Below, in pieces: positions 7,778-16,744 of a DNA stretch of 40,089 nucleotides. Position 1 is the first letter of the stretch; every line of letters starts with the position of its first letter. A program made the translations under genes and the position numbers. The DNA is from Streptomyces sp. NRRL F-525. GTDB taxonomy: Bacteria > Actinomycetota > Actinomycetes > Streptomycetales > Streptomycetaceae. A model generated the notes under the pieces. It saw nothing but the letters and a program-made list of their open reading frames with translations. It was not told the DNA's origin and made no database searches. The stretch spans positions 1 through 40,089 of the forward strand of contig NZ_JNXE01000056.1 in NCBI RefSeq assembly GCF_000716605.1, in the 5' to 3' direction.

Positions 7778-9019
7778 ATGCCCACACGCACTCTGTACGC
7801 CGCCCTCAACCCCGCCCTCTCGCCCACTCAACTCGACGTCGCCGGGGACCTGTTGACCCTCCTGCGCGACACCACCACCGAACCGCGCCCCGACATCCAG
7901 CTGGAGGCCCTGACCCTGTCCGTGGCCGCCGACCTGCCCGTGCTGCTGTGGGGCGAGCCGGGGATCGGGAAGACGGCCGCGCTGACGCAGCTCGCCGACG
8001 CGCTGGATCTGCCGTTGACGACGGTGATCGCCAGCGTGCACGAGCCGTCCGACTTCTCCGGGCTGCCCGTCATCGGCGACGACCCCGCCGAGCAGGGCGT
8101 CCCGATGGCCCCGCCGGACTGGGCCGTACGGCTCGTGCGGGCGGGGAAGGGGCTGTTGTTCCTGGACGAGTTGTCCACCGCGCCGCCCGCCGTGCAGGCC
8201 GCGTTGCTGCGGCTGGTGCTGGAACGGCGGATCGGCGCGCTGCGGCTGCCGCCGGGGGTACGGATCGTGGCCGCCGCCAACCCGCGCTCCTCGGCGGCCG
8301 ACGGCTGGGAGCTGAGCCCGCCGCTCGCGAACCGGTTCGTGCACCTGCAGTGGACCCACGATCACGAGGTCGTCGTCCGCGGACTCGGCGGCACCTGGCC
8401 GCGGGCGACCCTGCCGCGGCTCGACCCGGAGAAGCTGCCCGAGGCCGTGGACTTCGCGCGCCGCGCGGTGTGCGGGCTGCTCACCGGGCGGCCCAAACTC
8501 GTCCACCAACTCCCCGGCAACGAGACGCGGCGCGGCGGCGCCTGGCCCTCGCCCCGGAGCTGGGAGATGGCGATCAGCCTGATCGCCTTCGCCACGGCGG
8601 CCGGGTCCTCCCGAGAGGTGCTGTCGCTGCTGGTCAGGGGCACGGTGGGGGACGGTCCCGGGCTCGAACTGCTCGCCTGCGTCGACCGCATGGACCTGCC
8701 CGACCCGGAGATCTTCCTCGCCGACCCGACGGCCGGTGAGCTGCCCGAGCGCGGGGATCTGCGGCAGGCCGTGCTCGACGGGGTGGTGGCCGCGGTCCGC
8801 AACCGTCCCGACCGGGCCCGCTGGGACTCGGCCTGGGCGCTCCTGGTCCGGGCACTGGAGACCGGCGCCCCGGACCTGGTCGTCGTCCCGGCGACCACCC
8901 TCGCGTCGCTGCGCCGGGAGGACTGGGACGTTCCCGCGTCCATCGAGCGACTCGCGGGCGTGGTCTCCCTGTCGCAGCGGGCGGACCGCGCCGCGGCGGC
9001 GGCGAAGGGCGGCCGATGA
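7778..9019 (+). CDS. MoxR-type AAA+ ATPase
   Basis: A 413-residue AAA+ ATPase. Walker A is GEPGIGKT (residues 59-66), Walker B LLFLDE (126-131), sensor-1 Asn in AAANPR (about 168) and an arginine-finger candidate in LANRF (about 186). The segment SVHEPSDFSGLPV after Walker A is typical of MoxR/dynein-related ATPases. A C-terminal helical region of about 150 residues follows. It has an AAAGGTGA ribosome site and overlaps the VWA gene by four bases (ATGA). MoxR ATPases work with VWA-domain partners to remodel or insert cofactors into client proteins. The client here is unknown; the preceding protein is a candidate. Confidence 0.9.
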   Translation: MPTRTLYAALNPALSPTQLDVAGDLLTLLRDTTTEPRPDIQLEALTLSVAADLPVLLWGEPGIGKTAALTQLADALDLPLTTVIASVHEPSDFSGLPVIGDDPAEQGVPMAPPDWAVRLVRAGKGLLFLDELSTAPPAVQAALLRLVLERRIGALRLPPGVRIVAAANPRSSAADGWELSPPLANRFVHLQWTHDHEVVVRGLGGTWPRATLPRLDPEKLPEAVDFARRAVCGLLTGRPKLVHQLPGNETRRGGAWPSPRSWEMAISLIAFATAAGSSREVLSLLVRGTVGDGPGLELLACVDRMDLPDPEIFLADPTAGELPERGDLRQAVLDGVVAAVRNRPDRARWDSAWALLVRALETGAPDLVVVPATTLASLRREDWDVPASIERLAGVVSLSQRADRAAAAAKGGR

Positions 9020-10284
9020 ACACGACCGCGGCCACCGGGGCGGGCACCCTCGACCGCGACAAACTCTTCGCCGCCCGCCTCTACGCCGCCCGCGTCCGCC
9101 CCTACCTCGCCACGGCCCTGTTCGCGCTGCACACGGTCGAGTCGCGGCACGTGCCGACCATGGCCGTCGACCGGCACTGGCGTTGCTATGTGTCGCCCGG
9201 TTTCGTGGACCGGATGTCCGTCGAGGACCTGGCCGGTGTCTGGGTCCACGAGGTGTCGCACCTGCTCCGCGACCACCACGGGCGCAGTGACCGCCTCGCC
9301 CGCGAGCGCGGACTGACCGGCCCGGGGGAGCGGTTGCGGATGAACATCGCCGCCGACTTCGAGATCAACGACGACGCGTACGGCGACGGCCTGGTCACCC
9401 CCGAAGGCGCCGTCCAGCCGGGGCTGTTGGGGCTGCCCGCGGGGAACCTCATGGAGGGCTACCTGCGCTGGTTCCAACTCGGGGCGCGCACCCAGGACTT
9501 GGCCTGGCTGGACTGCGGCAGCGGCGCCGACGGGCTCGACCGGGAGTGGGACCTGGGCGCGGACGGCGCGCACGGGCTCACCGAGCAGCAGCGCGACGCC
9601 GTCCGCTTCCGGGTGGCGCAGGGCATCACCGGCCGCCCCGGCAGCGCCCCGAGCGGGTGGCGGCGGTGGGCGGAGGAGGCGTTCCATCCGCCGCAGCCCT
9701 GGCGGCAGTTGCTCGGCGCGGCGATCCGCTCGGCGGTCTCCGCGCCGGGTGCGGGCGAGGACTACGTCTACGGCAGGCCCTCGCGCCGTTCGGTGTCGCT
9801 GCCCGGCGTCGTGCTGCCGAGCCTGCGCCGCCGGCCGCCCCGGGTGTGCGTGGTGATCGACACCTCCGGGTCGGTCAGCGACGCCGAGCTGGGCAGCGCG
9901 CTCCTCGAAGTCGCCGCGATCGCACGGGCGGTGGGCGGCCGCCGCGACCTCGTCACGGTGGTGCCGTGCGACGCGGCGGCCCGGGTCGCGCAACCGCTGT
10001 GCCGCGCCGAGGGCATCGAGCTGCTGGGCGGCGGCGGCACGGATCTGCGCACCGGTTTCGCCAAGGCGCTGCGCACCCAGCCGCCGCCCGACGCGGTCGT
10101 GGTCCTCACCGACGGCCAGACCCGCTGGCCGGACACCCGACCGCCCTGCCGCACGGTGGTGGGCCTCTTCCCCCGCCGCTACGAGACCGGGGAGTACGCC
10201 GAGGACAACCCCGACTACGTGCCGGACACACCGCCCGACTGGGCACGGGTGGTCGAGATCGGGTCCGCACCCATCGCCCGATGA
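9016..10284 (+). CDS. VWA-like protein with N-terminal HExxH metallopeptidase domain (DUF2201-type)
   Basis: A 422-residue two-part protein. The N-terminal part has HEVSH (residues 78-82) followed by NIAADFEIND, the pattern of the putative metallopeptidase domain that accompanies DUF2201. The C-terminal part is VWA-like with a full metal-ion-dependent adhesion site: DTSGS (282-286), GGGTD (about 339-343) and LTDG (364-367). No signal peptide is seen. It is translationally coupled to the MoxR gene by ATGA, so the two probably act as a complex. The stop lies only four bases from the end of the convergent beta-galactosidase gene. The family assignment is firm; the biological role is unknown. Confidence 0.88.
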   Translation: MNTTAATGAGTLDRDKLFAARLYAARVRPYLATALFALHTVESRHVPTMAVDRHWRCYVSPGFVDRMSVEDLAGVWVHEVSHLLRDHHGRSDRLARERGLTGPGERLRMNIAADFEINDDAYGDGLVTPEGAVQPGLLGLPAGNLMEGYLRWFQLGARTQDLAWLDCGSGADGLDREWDLGADGAHGLTEQQRDAVRFRVAQGITGRPGSAPSGWRRWAEEAFHPPQPWRQLLGAAIRSAVSAPGAGEDYVYGRPSRRSVSLPGVVLPSLRRRPPRVCVVIDTSGSVSDAELGSALLEVAAIARAVGGRRDLVTVVPCDAAARVAQPLCRAEGIELLGGGGTDLRTGFAKALRTQPPPDAVVVLTDGQTRWPDTRPPCRTVVGLFPRRYETGEYAEDNPDYVPDTPPDWARVVEIGSAPIAR

Positions 10285-10288
10285 CCCT

Positions 10289-12055
10289 TCAGAGGCTTCG
10301 CAGCGTGAGCGCCGACTCCGAAGGAACCGGCGCCTCTTGAAGCTCCAGCACCCACACCTCGTTCACGCCCTCCCGCAGGACGGCACCGGGGACGTACAAC
10401 TCCCGTTGCGGCCCCTCCGACCAGTACCGCCCCAGATTGAACCCGTTGACCCACACGAACCCCCGCGTCCAGCCCGGCAGTTCGAGCAGGGCGTCCCCGG
10501 CGCCGCGCACCTCGGCGGTGCCCCGGTACAGCCCGGGGGAGCCGTCCGCGGGCAACTCCCGCAGCGGAAGCCCCTCGACGTCGTCCAGCGAGTCCAGCGC
10601 GTCCAGTCGCAACCCACGCGCGCGTACGTCGTGCAGATACTGCCGCTCGTGCAGCAACCCCCCGGTGATCCCCTTCGCCTCCCCGAGCCGCGGCCCGTAA
10701 TTGACCCTCCCCAGGGACTCCACCCACAGCTGCACACGCGCGTGCCCGGCGACGGGCTCCTTGAGCTGCTCGTCGCCCTCCATGAGGACCCCGGCCCGTT
10801 CCCCGTCGACGTACACCACGGCCAGGTCCCGCAGCCCGCGCGCGGTGAGCGGATACGGTGCGCGCGGTCCCGGAACGGTCACTTCGTAGCGGACGATCCC
10901 GCGGTCCACGTCCAGTTCCTCGAAAGTCGGCGGCACCGGTCCCTCCGTCTCGGGGCCGCCGTGCGCCTCCAGCACGTCGTCCAGGGACGCCCAGCCCGTC
11001 AGGCCCACCTCGGCCGGGGCGCCCAACGGCGCCGGTGCGGGCGGGAGTTCGGGCAGCGGGCCGTCCGCGTACGCGGCCAGCACCTCGCGGAAGGCCCAGA
11101 ACTTGTCCGTGGGGCGCCCGTACTCGTCGATCGGGGCGTCGTAGTCGTACGACGTCACATCGGGCTCCAGCGGGCCCTCGTGCAGGGCGCCGCCGCCCCG
11201 GTTGGCGCCCGCCCAGCCGGCGAAGTTGGTGCCGCCGTGCGCCATGTAGAGGTTGACCGACGCGCCGCACTCCAGGATCTCGCGCAGCGCGTCCGCCGCG
11301 TCCTGGGCATCGCGGACGACGTGCTCGCCGCCCCAGTGGTCGAACCAGCCGCACCAGAACTCCATGCACATCAGCGGACCTTCGGGCTGATGCCTGCGCA
11401 GCGTCTCGAAGGCCACACGCGCGTGGGACCCGAAATTCACCGTCGCGAGCACACCGGGGACCGAACCGCCGCCCAGCATGAAGTCCTCCGGACCGTCCGA
11501 GGTGAACAGCGGGACCGTGACCCCCTGGTCCCGCAGCAACTCCTCCACGCGCCGCAGATACACCGCGTCGGAGCCGTAGCTGCCGTACTCGTTCTCGATC
11601 TGGACCATGATCACCGGGCCGCCGCGGTCGACCTGGCGGGACACGACCTCGGGCAGCAACTGCCGGAACCAGCGCTCCAGGTGGCCCAGGAAGCGTGCGT
11701 CACGCGTACGCGCGCGTGCCCCCAGTTCGCCGGTCAGCCAGTGGGGCAGCCCGCCGTTCTCCCACTCCGCGCAGATGTACGGCCCCGGGCGCACGATCGC
11801 CCACAGACCCGCCTCCCGCGCCGCGTCCAGGAACCGGCCGAGCGCCTGTACGTCCCTCACATCCCCCGGCGCCGGCTCGTGCAGGTTCCACGGGACGTAC
11901 GTCTCCACGCAGTTGAGGCCCATCGCCCGCAGCATCGCCAGCCGGTGCCCCCAGCTCGCCTCGTGCACCCGGAAGTAGTGCAGTGCCCCGGACAGCAGCC
12001 GCACCGGCCGCCCGTCCAGCAGAAAGTCCCTGTCGCCCACGGTGAACTCACTCAT
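10289..12055 (-). CDS. Glycoside hydrolase family 35 beta-galactosidase
   Basis: A 588-residue GH35 enzyme that releases terminal beta-galactose. The N-terminal TIM barrel begins at once (LDGRPVRLLSGALHYFRV). The acid/base Glu is in IENEYG (about residue 156) and the nucleophile in MEFWCGWFDHWG (about 232). The C-terminal jelly roll ends with the family hallmark WVNGFNLGRYW. There is no signal peptide, so the enzyme is intracellular and would act on imported galactosides. ATG 12055 is where family homology begins; GGGGAGAGAG lies 11 or more bases upstream, a rather distant ribosome site. The frame stays open far upstream but that part is the shadow of the AraC gene. The divergent AraC regulator is its likely controller. 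Confidence 0.93.
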   Translation of the reverse strand: MSEFTVGDRDFLLDGRPVRLLSGALHYFRVHEASWGHRLAMLRAMGLNCVETYVPWNLHEPAPGDVRDVQALGRFLDAAREAGLWAIVRPGPYICAEWENGGLPHWLTGELGARARTRDARFLGHLERWFRQLLPEVVSRQVDRGGPVIMVQIENEYGSYGSDAVYLRRVEELLRDQGVTVPLFTSDGPEDFMLGGGSVPGVLATVNFGSHARVAFETLRRHQPEGPLMCMEFWCGWFDHWGGEHVVRDAQDAADALREILECGASVNLYMAHGGTNFAGWAGANRGGGALHEGPLEPDVTSYDYDAPIDEYGRPTDKFWAFREVLAAYADGPLPELPPAPAPLGAPAEVGLTGWASLDDVLEAHGGPETEGPVPPTFEELDVDRGIVRYEVTVPGPRAPYPLTARGLRDLAVVYVDGERAGVLMEGDEQLKEPVAGHARVQLWVESLGRVNYGPRLGEAKGITGGLLHERQYLHDVRARGLRLDALDSLDDVEGLPLRELPADGSPGLYRGTAEVRGAGDALLELPGWTRGFVWVNGFNLGRYWSEGPQRELYVPGAVLREGVNEVWVLELQEAPVPSESALTLRSL

Positions 12056-12081
12056 GCCGACGACTCTCTCCCCTTGGCGGC

Positions 12082-12106
12082 GATCACGTCCATGGACAAA
12101 GATCAC
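12082..12106. promoter_or_regulatory. Palindrome and direct repeat between beta-galactosidase and AraC regulator
   Basis: GTCCATGGAC (12088-12097) is a perfect 10-bp palindrome, flanked by two copies of GATCAC (12082-12087 and 12101-12106) 19 bp apart. The spacing of the direct copies is close to that of AraC-family half-sites. It lies between the divergent genes, so binding could control both. No experimental support; short motifs. Confidence 0.35.
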
Positions 12107-12148
12107 CGCTACTTGGACCGAACACTGTGTGAGGGGGCGCGGCCGCCG

Positions 12149-13039
12149 ATGTACCACACCTGGATGCGGTTCTTCACGCCCACACCCGCCCACCACCGCC
12201 TCGGCCTCGCCTGCCTCGGCGTCGGCCTCCAGTACGGCGCCCTGCCCACTGTCGGGCCCCGCACCCTCGACCACCACGTCGCCGTCGTGATCAGCGCGGG
12301 CGGCGGCTGGTACCTGAGCCCCGACGGCCGCCGTACGACCGTCACCGCGCCCGCGCTGCTGTGGCTCACCCCCGGGGTGCCGCACCACTACGCGCCCGAC
12401 CCCGGCGGCGGCTGGGACGAGGGGTTCGTCGACTTCACCGGGCCCGCGACGACGACGTACACCGAACTCGGCTACATCGAGCCGGAGCGGCCCGTGGTGC
12501 CCCTCTCGGACGCGACGGGACCCCGCGCGGTCATCGGGCGCATGGCGCGCGCCGCACGGCGCGGAAACCCCCTCCTGGAGGTGGAGACCGGCGCCGCCGT
12601 CCACGAACTCCTGGTCGCCCTGCGCCGCGCCCGCGCCGACCTCGCCCCCGACGGCGACCCCGTCCTCCAGGCCCTCGCCCGCGACGCCTGCCTGCCGCTC
12701 ACCGTCGCCGAGCACGCCGCCCGGCACGGCATGACCCCCGCCGCCCTGCGCACCGCCGTCCGCCAGGGCGCCGGATGCAGCCCCAAGGACTACCTCCTCG
12801 GCATCCGCCTGGGCCGCGCCAAGGAGCTGCTCGCCGCCACCGAACTCCCCGTCGCCGCCGTCGCCCGCCGCGTCGGCTACGACGACCCCGCCTATTTCAG
12901 CCGCCTGTTCACCCGCCGCGTCGGCATGCCCCCCGTCCGCTTCCGCGCCCAGCAGGGCCGCACCGTCCCCGGCGGCTGGAGCGACCAGGTCCCCGACCCG
13001 GCCGACCCACCGGTGATCGAGTGGCCGCACGCCACATAG
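12149..13039 (+). CDS. AraC-family transcriptional regulator
   Basis: A 296-residue regulator. The N-terminal half is a cupin-like sensing domain (DHHVAVVISAGGGWYL, WLTPGVPHHYAPD). The C-terminal 100 residues carry the two AraC helix-turn-helix units; the second is AAVARRVGYDDPAYFSRLFTR. I chose ATG 12149 (MYHTWMRFF). An in-frame ATG at 12092 would add 19 residues, but those codons (AAA, GAT, TTG, CGA, ACA, TGT) are rare in Streptomyces and overlap the palindrome, so they look like promoter. GAGGGGG about 11 bases upstream may be the ribosome site. It is divergent from the GH35 gene, so a galactoside-responsive activator is likely. Confidence 0.88.
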   Translation: MYHTWMRFFTPTPAHHRLGLACLGVGLQYGALPTVGPRTLDHHVAVVISAGGGWYLSPDGRRTTVTAPALLWLTPGVPHHYAPDPGGGWDEGFVDFTGPATTTYTELGYIEPERPVVPLSDATGPRAVIGRMARAARRGNPLLEVETGAAVHELLVALRRARADLAPDGDPVLQALARDACLPLTVAEHAARHGMTPAALRTAVRQGAGCSPKDYLLGIRLGRAKELLAATELPVAAVARRVGYDDPAYFSRLFTRRVGMPPVRFRAQQGRTVPGGWSDQVPDPADPPVIEWPHAT

Positions 13040-13084
13040 CCGCACACCACACAGGGCCCGAACACCGAGTGGTCGCATGCCACG

Positions 13085-13090
13085 TAGGGT
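13085..13090 (+). promoter_or_regulatory. Possible -10 box for a leaderless chorismate mutase transcript
   Basis: TAGGGT ends 8 bases before ATG 13099, a spacing that would place the start of transcription at or next to the ATG. No good -35 and no clear ribosome site are visible. Confidence 0.35.
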
Positions 13091-13098
13091 TGTCGCCC

Positions 13099-13449
13099 AT
13101 GACCACCAGCACCAACGGAACCGGTGACGTCGACCCCGCCGTGCGCGAGGAGCTCGCCCGGCTGCGCGACAGCATCGACAACATCGACGCCGCCGTCGTC
13201 CACATGCTCGCCGAACGCTTCAAGGCCACCCAGCAGGTCGGTGTCCTCAAGGCCACCCACCGGCTGCCGCCCGCCGACCCGGCCCGCGAGGCCCGCCAGA
13301 TCGAACGGCTCCGCGCGCTGGCCGAAAGCGCCAAGCTGGACCCGGCGTTCGCTGAGAAGTTCCTGAATTTCATCATCGGCGAGGTCATCCGCCACCACGA
13401 GCGCATCGCGGAGGACGCCGTGAACGGCGGTTCACCCACGGCGAACTGA
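13099..13449 (+). CDS. Chorismate mutase (AroQ class)
   Basis: A 116-residue all-helical chorismate mutase, which converts chorismate to prephenate for phenylalanine and tyrosine synthesis. Family residues are visible in order: RLRDSIDNIDAAVVHMLAER (helix 1), the lysine of VLKATHR, DPAREARQIERL, and the C-terminal FLNFIIGEVIRHHE helix. Length is right for a single-domain enzyme. No signal peptide, so it is the cytoplasmic form. It starts 59 bases after the AraC gene on the same strand but appears to have its own promoter at 13085. The function is well supported. Confidence 0.92.
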   Translation: MTTSTNGTGDVDPAVREELARLRDSIDNIDAAVVHMLAERFKATQQVGVLKATHRLPPADPAREARQIERLRALAESAKLDPAFAEKFLNFIIGEVIRHHERIAEDAVNGGSPTAN

Positions 13450-13601
13450 CCTCGCACGTCCGGTAAGGGGCGTGACAGCGGGGCGAGTTCGGGTCCATGC
13501 TGCGCTGTGCGCTCCTTGTGCACTCCATGTCAGCCGACGGGCACGCCCCGTCAACACCTGCGTCATAAGCTGGTTGTCCCACGCGGGAGGGACGTCGGGC
13601 C

Positions 13602-14162
13602 ATGCCGTCGGATGCCGAGATCCTCATCGTCGACGACCATGAGGACACGCTGTACGCCCTGGAGAGCGCCCTGGCCCCGCTGGGCCACCGGCTCGCCCGC
13701 GCCACCAGCGGCGACGAGGCGCTCAAGCAGGTGCTCCGCGGCAAGGTCGGACTCCTCCTGCTCGACGTGCGCATGCCCGGCGTCAGCGGCCTGGACGTCG
13801 TCCGCTACCTGCGCCGCCTGGAGCAGACCCAGCACATCCCCGTCCTCCTCCTCACGGGCTTCGGCCCCGACCCCGAGACGACGGCCGCCGCCTTCACCCT
13901 GGGCGTCGCCGACCTCGTCATGAAACCCGTCGACCCCTGGGCCCTGCGCACCAAGGTCCGCTACCTCTACGACGCCCACCAGCGCCACCAGGCCCTCGAA
14001 CGCGAGGTCCGCGAACTCCGCGCCCTCCTGAAGGACCCGCACGAACCCCGCCCCGCCCTGCCCCACCCGGACGCGCGCGTGCCCTACCAGCGCGACGACC
14101 GGAACACCGCACCCACCCCCGCGCCCACATCTGCGCCCGCCCCCGCACCCGACCGGACATAA
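13602..14162 (+). CDS. Stand-alone response-regulator receiver protein
   Basis: A 186-residue protein with one receiver domain and no output domain. Phosphorylation pocket residues are all present: Asp11/Asp12, phospho-acceptor Asp55 (LLLDVRMPG), Thr85 (LLLTG) and Lys108 (VMKPV). A short helix rich in Arg and Glu (about 125-147) follows, then a tail of about 40 residues rich in Pro, Ala and Thr that looks disordered. GGGAGGGAC lies about 8 bases before ATG 13602. There is no histidine kinase nearby, so it is an orphan that may act through protein contacts. It could be a truncated hybrid, but the tail ends cleanly. Confidence 0.87.
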   Translation: MPSDAEILIVDDHEDTLYALESALAPLGHRLARATSGDEALKQVLRGKVGLLLLDVRMPGVSGLDVVRYLRRLEQTQHIPVLLLTGFGPDPETTAAAFTLGVADLVMKPVDPWALRTKVRYLYDAHQRHQALEREVRELRALLKDPHEPRPALPHPDARVPYQRDDRNTAPTPAPTSAPAPAPDRT

Positions 14163-14218
14163 GCCGCGTACGGAACCACCCCTGTGCCATGTCAGTGCCA
14201 TCAGGCAGCATGTCCTGC

Positions 14219-16702
14219 ATGTCCGTACTGACGCGCGACGAAGCGCAGACCCGTGCCAGGCTCCTCGACGTCCACCGCTACACGATCGAACTCGATCTGA
14301 CGACGGGCGAAGACACCTTCGACTCCCGCACCGTCATCGCGTTCACCGCTCGTGCCGACGCGGACACCTTCGTCGAACTCAAGCCCGCCGAGCTGCGCTC
14401 CGTCACCCTCGACGGCCGCCCCCTCGACCCCGAGCAGCTCGTCGAGAACCGGCTCCCGCTGCCCGGCCTCACCGCGGGCGAGCACGAACTGCGCGTCGAC
14501 GCGAGCATGCGCTACTCCCGCACCGGCGAGGGCATGCACCGCTTCACGGACCCCACCGACAGCGAGACCTACGTCTACACCCAGCTCTTCATGGAGGACG
14601 TCCAGCGCGTCTTCGCCGCCTTCGACCAGCCCGACCTCAAGTCCGTCTTCGACCTGATCGTCACGGCCCCCGAAGGCTGGACCGTCCTCGCCAACGGCAT
14701 CACCGAACACCTCGGCGAAGGCCGCTGGCAGGCCGCCTCCACCCCTCTCATCTCCACCTACCTCGTCGCCGTCGCCGCCGGCCCCTGGCACTCGGTCCGC
14801 ACCGAACACCGCGGCCTGCCCTTCGGCATCCACTGCCGCCGCTCCCTGGCCCCCCACCTCGACGCGGACGCCGAGGAGATCCTCGACATCACCCGCCAGT
14901 GCTACGACCGCTACCACGAGAAGTTCGAGGAGCCCTACCCCTTCGACTCCTACGACCAGGCCTTCGTCCCCGAGTTCAACGCGGGCGCCATGGAGAACCC
15001 CGGACTGGTCACCTTCCGCGACGAGTTCATCTACCGCTCCGCCGTCACCGACACCGAGCGGCAGACCCGCGGCATGGTCATCGCCCACGAGATGGCCCAC
15101 ATGTGGTTCGGCGACCTCGTCACCCTCCAGTGGTGGGACGACATCTGGCTGAACGAGTCCTTCGCCGAGTACATGGGCTACCAGACCCTCACCGAGGCGA
15201 CCCGCTTCACCGACACCTGGACCGACTTCGGAGTCGTCCGCAAGGCCTGGGGCTACGACGCCGACCAGCGCCCCTCCACCCACCCCGTGGCCCCGGAGAA
15301 CGTCGACGACACCGCCTCCGCCCTCCTGAACTTCGACGGCATCTCGTACGCCAAGGGGGCTTCCGCGCTACGGCAGTTGGTTGCCTGGCTCGGCGAGAAG
15401 GACTTCCTCGCCGGCATCAACACCCACTTCGCCCGCCACAAGTTCGCCAACGCCACCCTCGCCGACTTCATCGACTCCCTCGCCTCGGGCACCGAACGCG
15501 ACGTCCACGCCTGGGCGGACGCGTGGCTGAGCACGACGGGCGTGGACACCCTCACCCCGACCGTCACCCGCGCCGACGACGGCACGTACACCCTGACCGT
15601 CGACCGCGCGGGCAGCCGCCCCCACCGCATCGCCGTCGGCCTCTACGACCAGGACCCCGGCGACACCGGCCGCCTCACCCTGCGCGAGCGCCTCGACCTC
15701 GACGTCCCGCAGACCGAGCCCCAACCCCTCGGCAAGCGCCCGGCGTTGCTCCTCCTCAACGACGGCGACCTCACCTACGCCAAGGTGCGCTTCGACCCCG
15801 ACTCCTTCGAAACCGTCCGCACCAGCCTCTCCGGCCTCCCCGACCCCCTCACCCGCGCGGTCGTCTGGAACGCCCTGCGCGACAGCGTCCGCGACGGTGA
15901 ACTCCCCGCCTCCGCCTACCTGGACGCCGCCCGCGCCCACCTCCCGCACGAGACGGACCTCGCCCTCGTCCAGGGTGTCCTGGCCTTCGCCTCCGCGCAG
16001 GTCACCGACCGCTACCTCACCCCCGAGGCCCGCCCGGTCGCCCTCGCCACCCTCACCGCCCTGTGCCGCGACCTCATCCGCCGCACCGAGGACGGCTCGA
16101 ACCCCGGCCTGCGACTCATCGCCGTACGCCACTTCATCGACGTCGCCGCGCACCCGGACACCATCGCCGCCTGGCTCACCGAAGGCACCGTCCCCGGCGG
16201 CCCCGAGCTGGACCCGGAACTCCGCTGGCGCGTCCTGGCCCGCCTCGCCGTCCTCGGCGCCACCGACGAGCCCGCGATCGCCGCCGAGCTGGAGCGCGAC
16301 CCGTCCGCCACCGGCCAGGAAGGCGCCGCCCGCTGCCGCGCCGCCCTCCCCGACCCCGAGGCCAAGCGCACGGCGTGGGAGGCGATGTTCACCACGGACG
16401 ACCTCTCGAACTACCTCTTCACCGCCACCGCCCAGGGCTTCTGGCAGCCCGAACAGGCCGATCTGGTACGGGAGTACGTGCCCCGCTTCTTCACGGACGC
16501 GGTGGCCCTCGCCGCCCGCCGGGGCCCCGCCATGGCCGACGCCGCCGGCCGCTGGGCCTTCCCCACCCACGCCGTCGACGCCGAGACCCTGCGCCTGGGC
16601 GAGGAGTGCCTGCGCGACGCCGACCTCATCCCGTCCCTGCGCCGCAAGCTCGTCGACCAACTCGACGACCTGGAGCGGGCGTTGCGGGTCCGGGAGGCGT
16701 AG
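14219..16702 (+). CDS. pepN: Aminopeptidase N (M1 zinc metallopeptidase)
   Basis: An 827-residue M1 aminopeptidase that removes N-terminal residues from peptides in the cytoplasm. The substrate-binding GAMEN is at residues 256-260, and the zinc site HEMAH (290-294) has its third ligand Glu 19 residues on (NESFAEY, Glu313). The N-terminal beta domain starts at TRARLLDVHRYTIELDL, and the C-terminal third is the ERAP1-like helical domain. I placed the start at ATG 14219 (MSVLTRDEAQ) because related Streptomyces proteins begin this way; ATG 14210 (closer to AGGCAG) and 14189 are in-frame alternatives. It is complete, single-gene, with about 95 bases before the next gene. Confidence 0.94.
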   Translation: MSVLTRDEAQTRARLLDVHRYTIELDLTTGEDTFDSRTVIAFTARADADTFVELKPAELRSVTLDGRPLDPEQLVENRLPLPGLTAGEHELRVDASMRYSRTGEGMHRFTDPTDSETYVYTQLFMEDVQRVFAAFDQPDLKSVFDLIVTAPEGWTVLANGITEHLGEGRWQAASTPLISTYLVAVAAGPWHSVRTEHRGLPFGIHCRRSLAPHLDADAEEILDITRQCYDRYHEKFEEPYPFDSYDQAFVPEFNAGAMENPGLVTFRDEFIYRSAVTDTERQTRGMVIAHEMAHMWFGDLVTLQWWDDIWLNESFAEYMGYQTLTEATRFTDTWTDFGVVRKAWGYDADQRPSTHPVAPENVDDTASALLNFDGISYAKGASALRQLVAWLGEKDFLAGINTHFARHKFANATLADFIDSLASGTERDVHAWADAWLSTTGVDTLTPTVTRADDGTYTLTVDRAGSRPHRIAVGLYDQDPGDTGRLTLRERLDLDVPQTEPQPLGKRPALLLLNDGDLTYAKVRFDPDSFETVRTSLSGLPDPLTRAVVWNALRDSVRDGELPASAYLDAARAHLPHETDLALVQGVLAFASAQVTDRYLTPEARPVALATLTALCRDLIRRTEDGSNPGLRLIAVRHFIDVAAHPDTIAAWLTEGTVPGGPELDPELRWRVLARLAVLGATDEPAIAAELERDPSATGQEGAARCRAALPDPEAKRTAWEAMFTTDDLSNYLFTATAQGFWQPEQADLVREYVPRFFTDAVALAARRGPAMADAAGRWAFPTHAVDAETLRLGEECLRDADLIPSLRRKLVDQLDDLERALRVREA

Positions 16703-16744
16703 CGGCGACCCGGGTGCTCCTCCCTGCCGACGATGCGGCGGGCC

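Noticed and set aside
12056..13078. N-terminal extension of the beta-galactosidase frame on the minus strand
   Set aside because: It is antisense to the AraC gene and chorismate mutase start, is Gly/Ala/Asp-rich without family homology, and GH35 homology begins exactly at ATG 12055.
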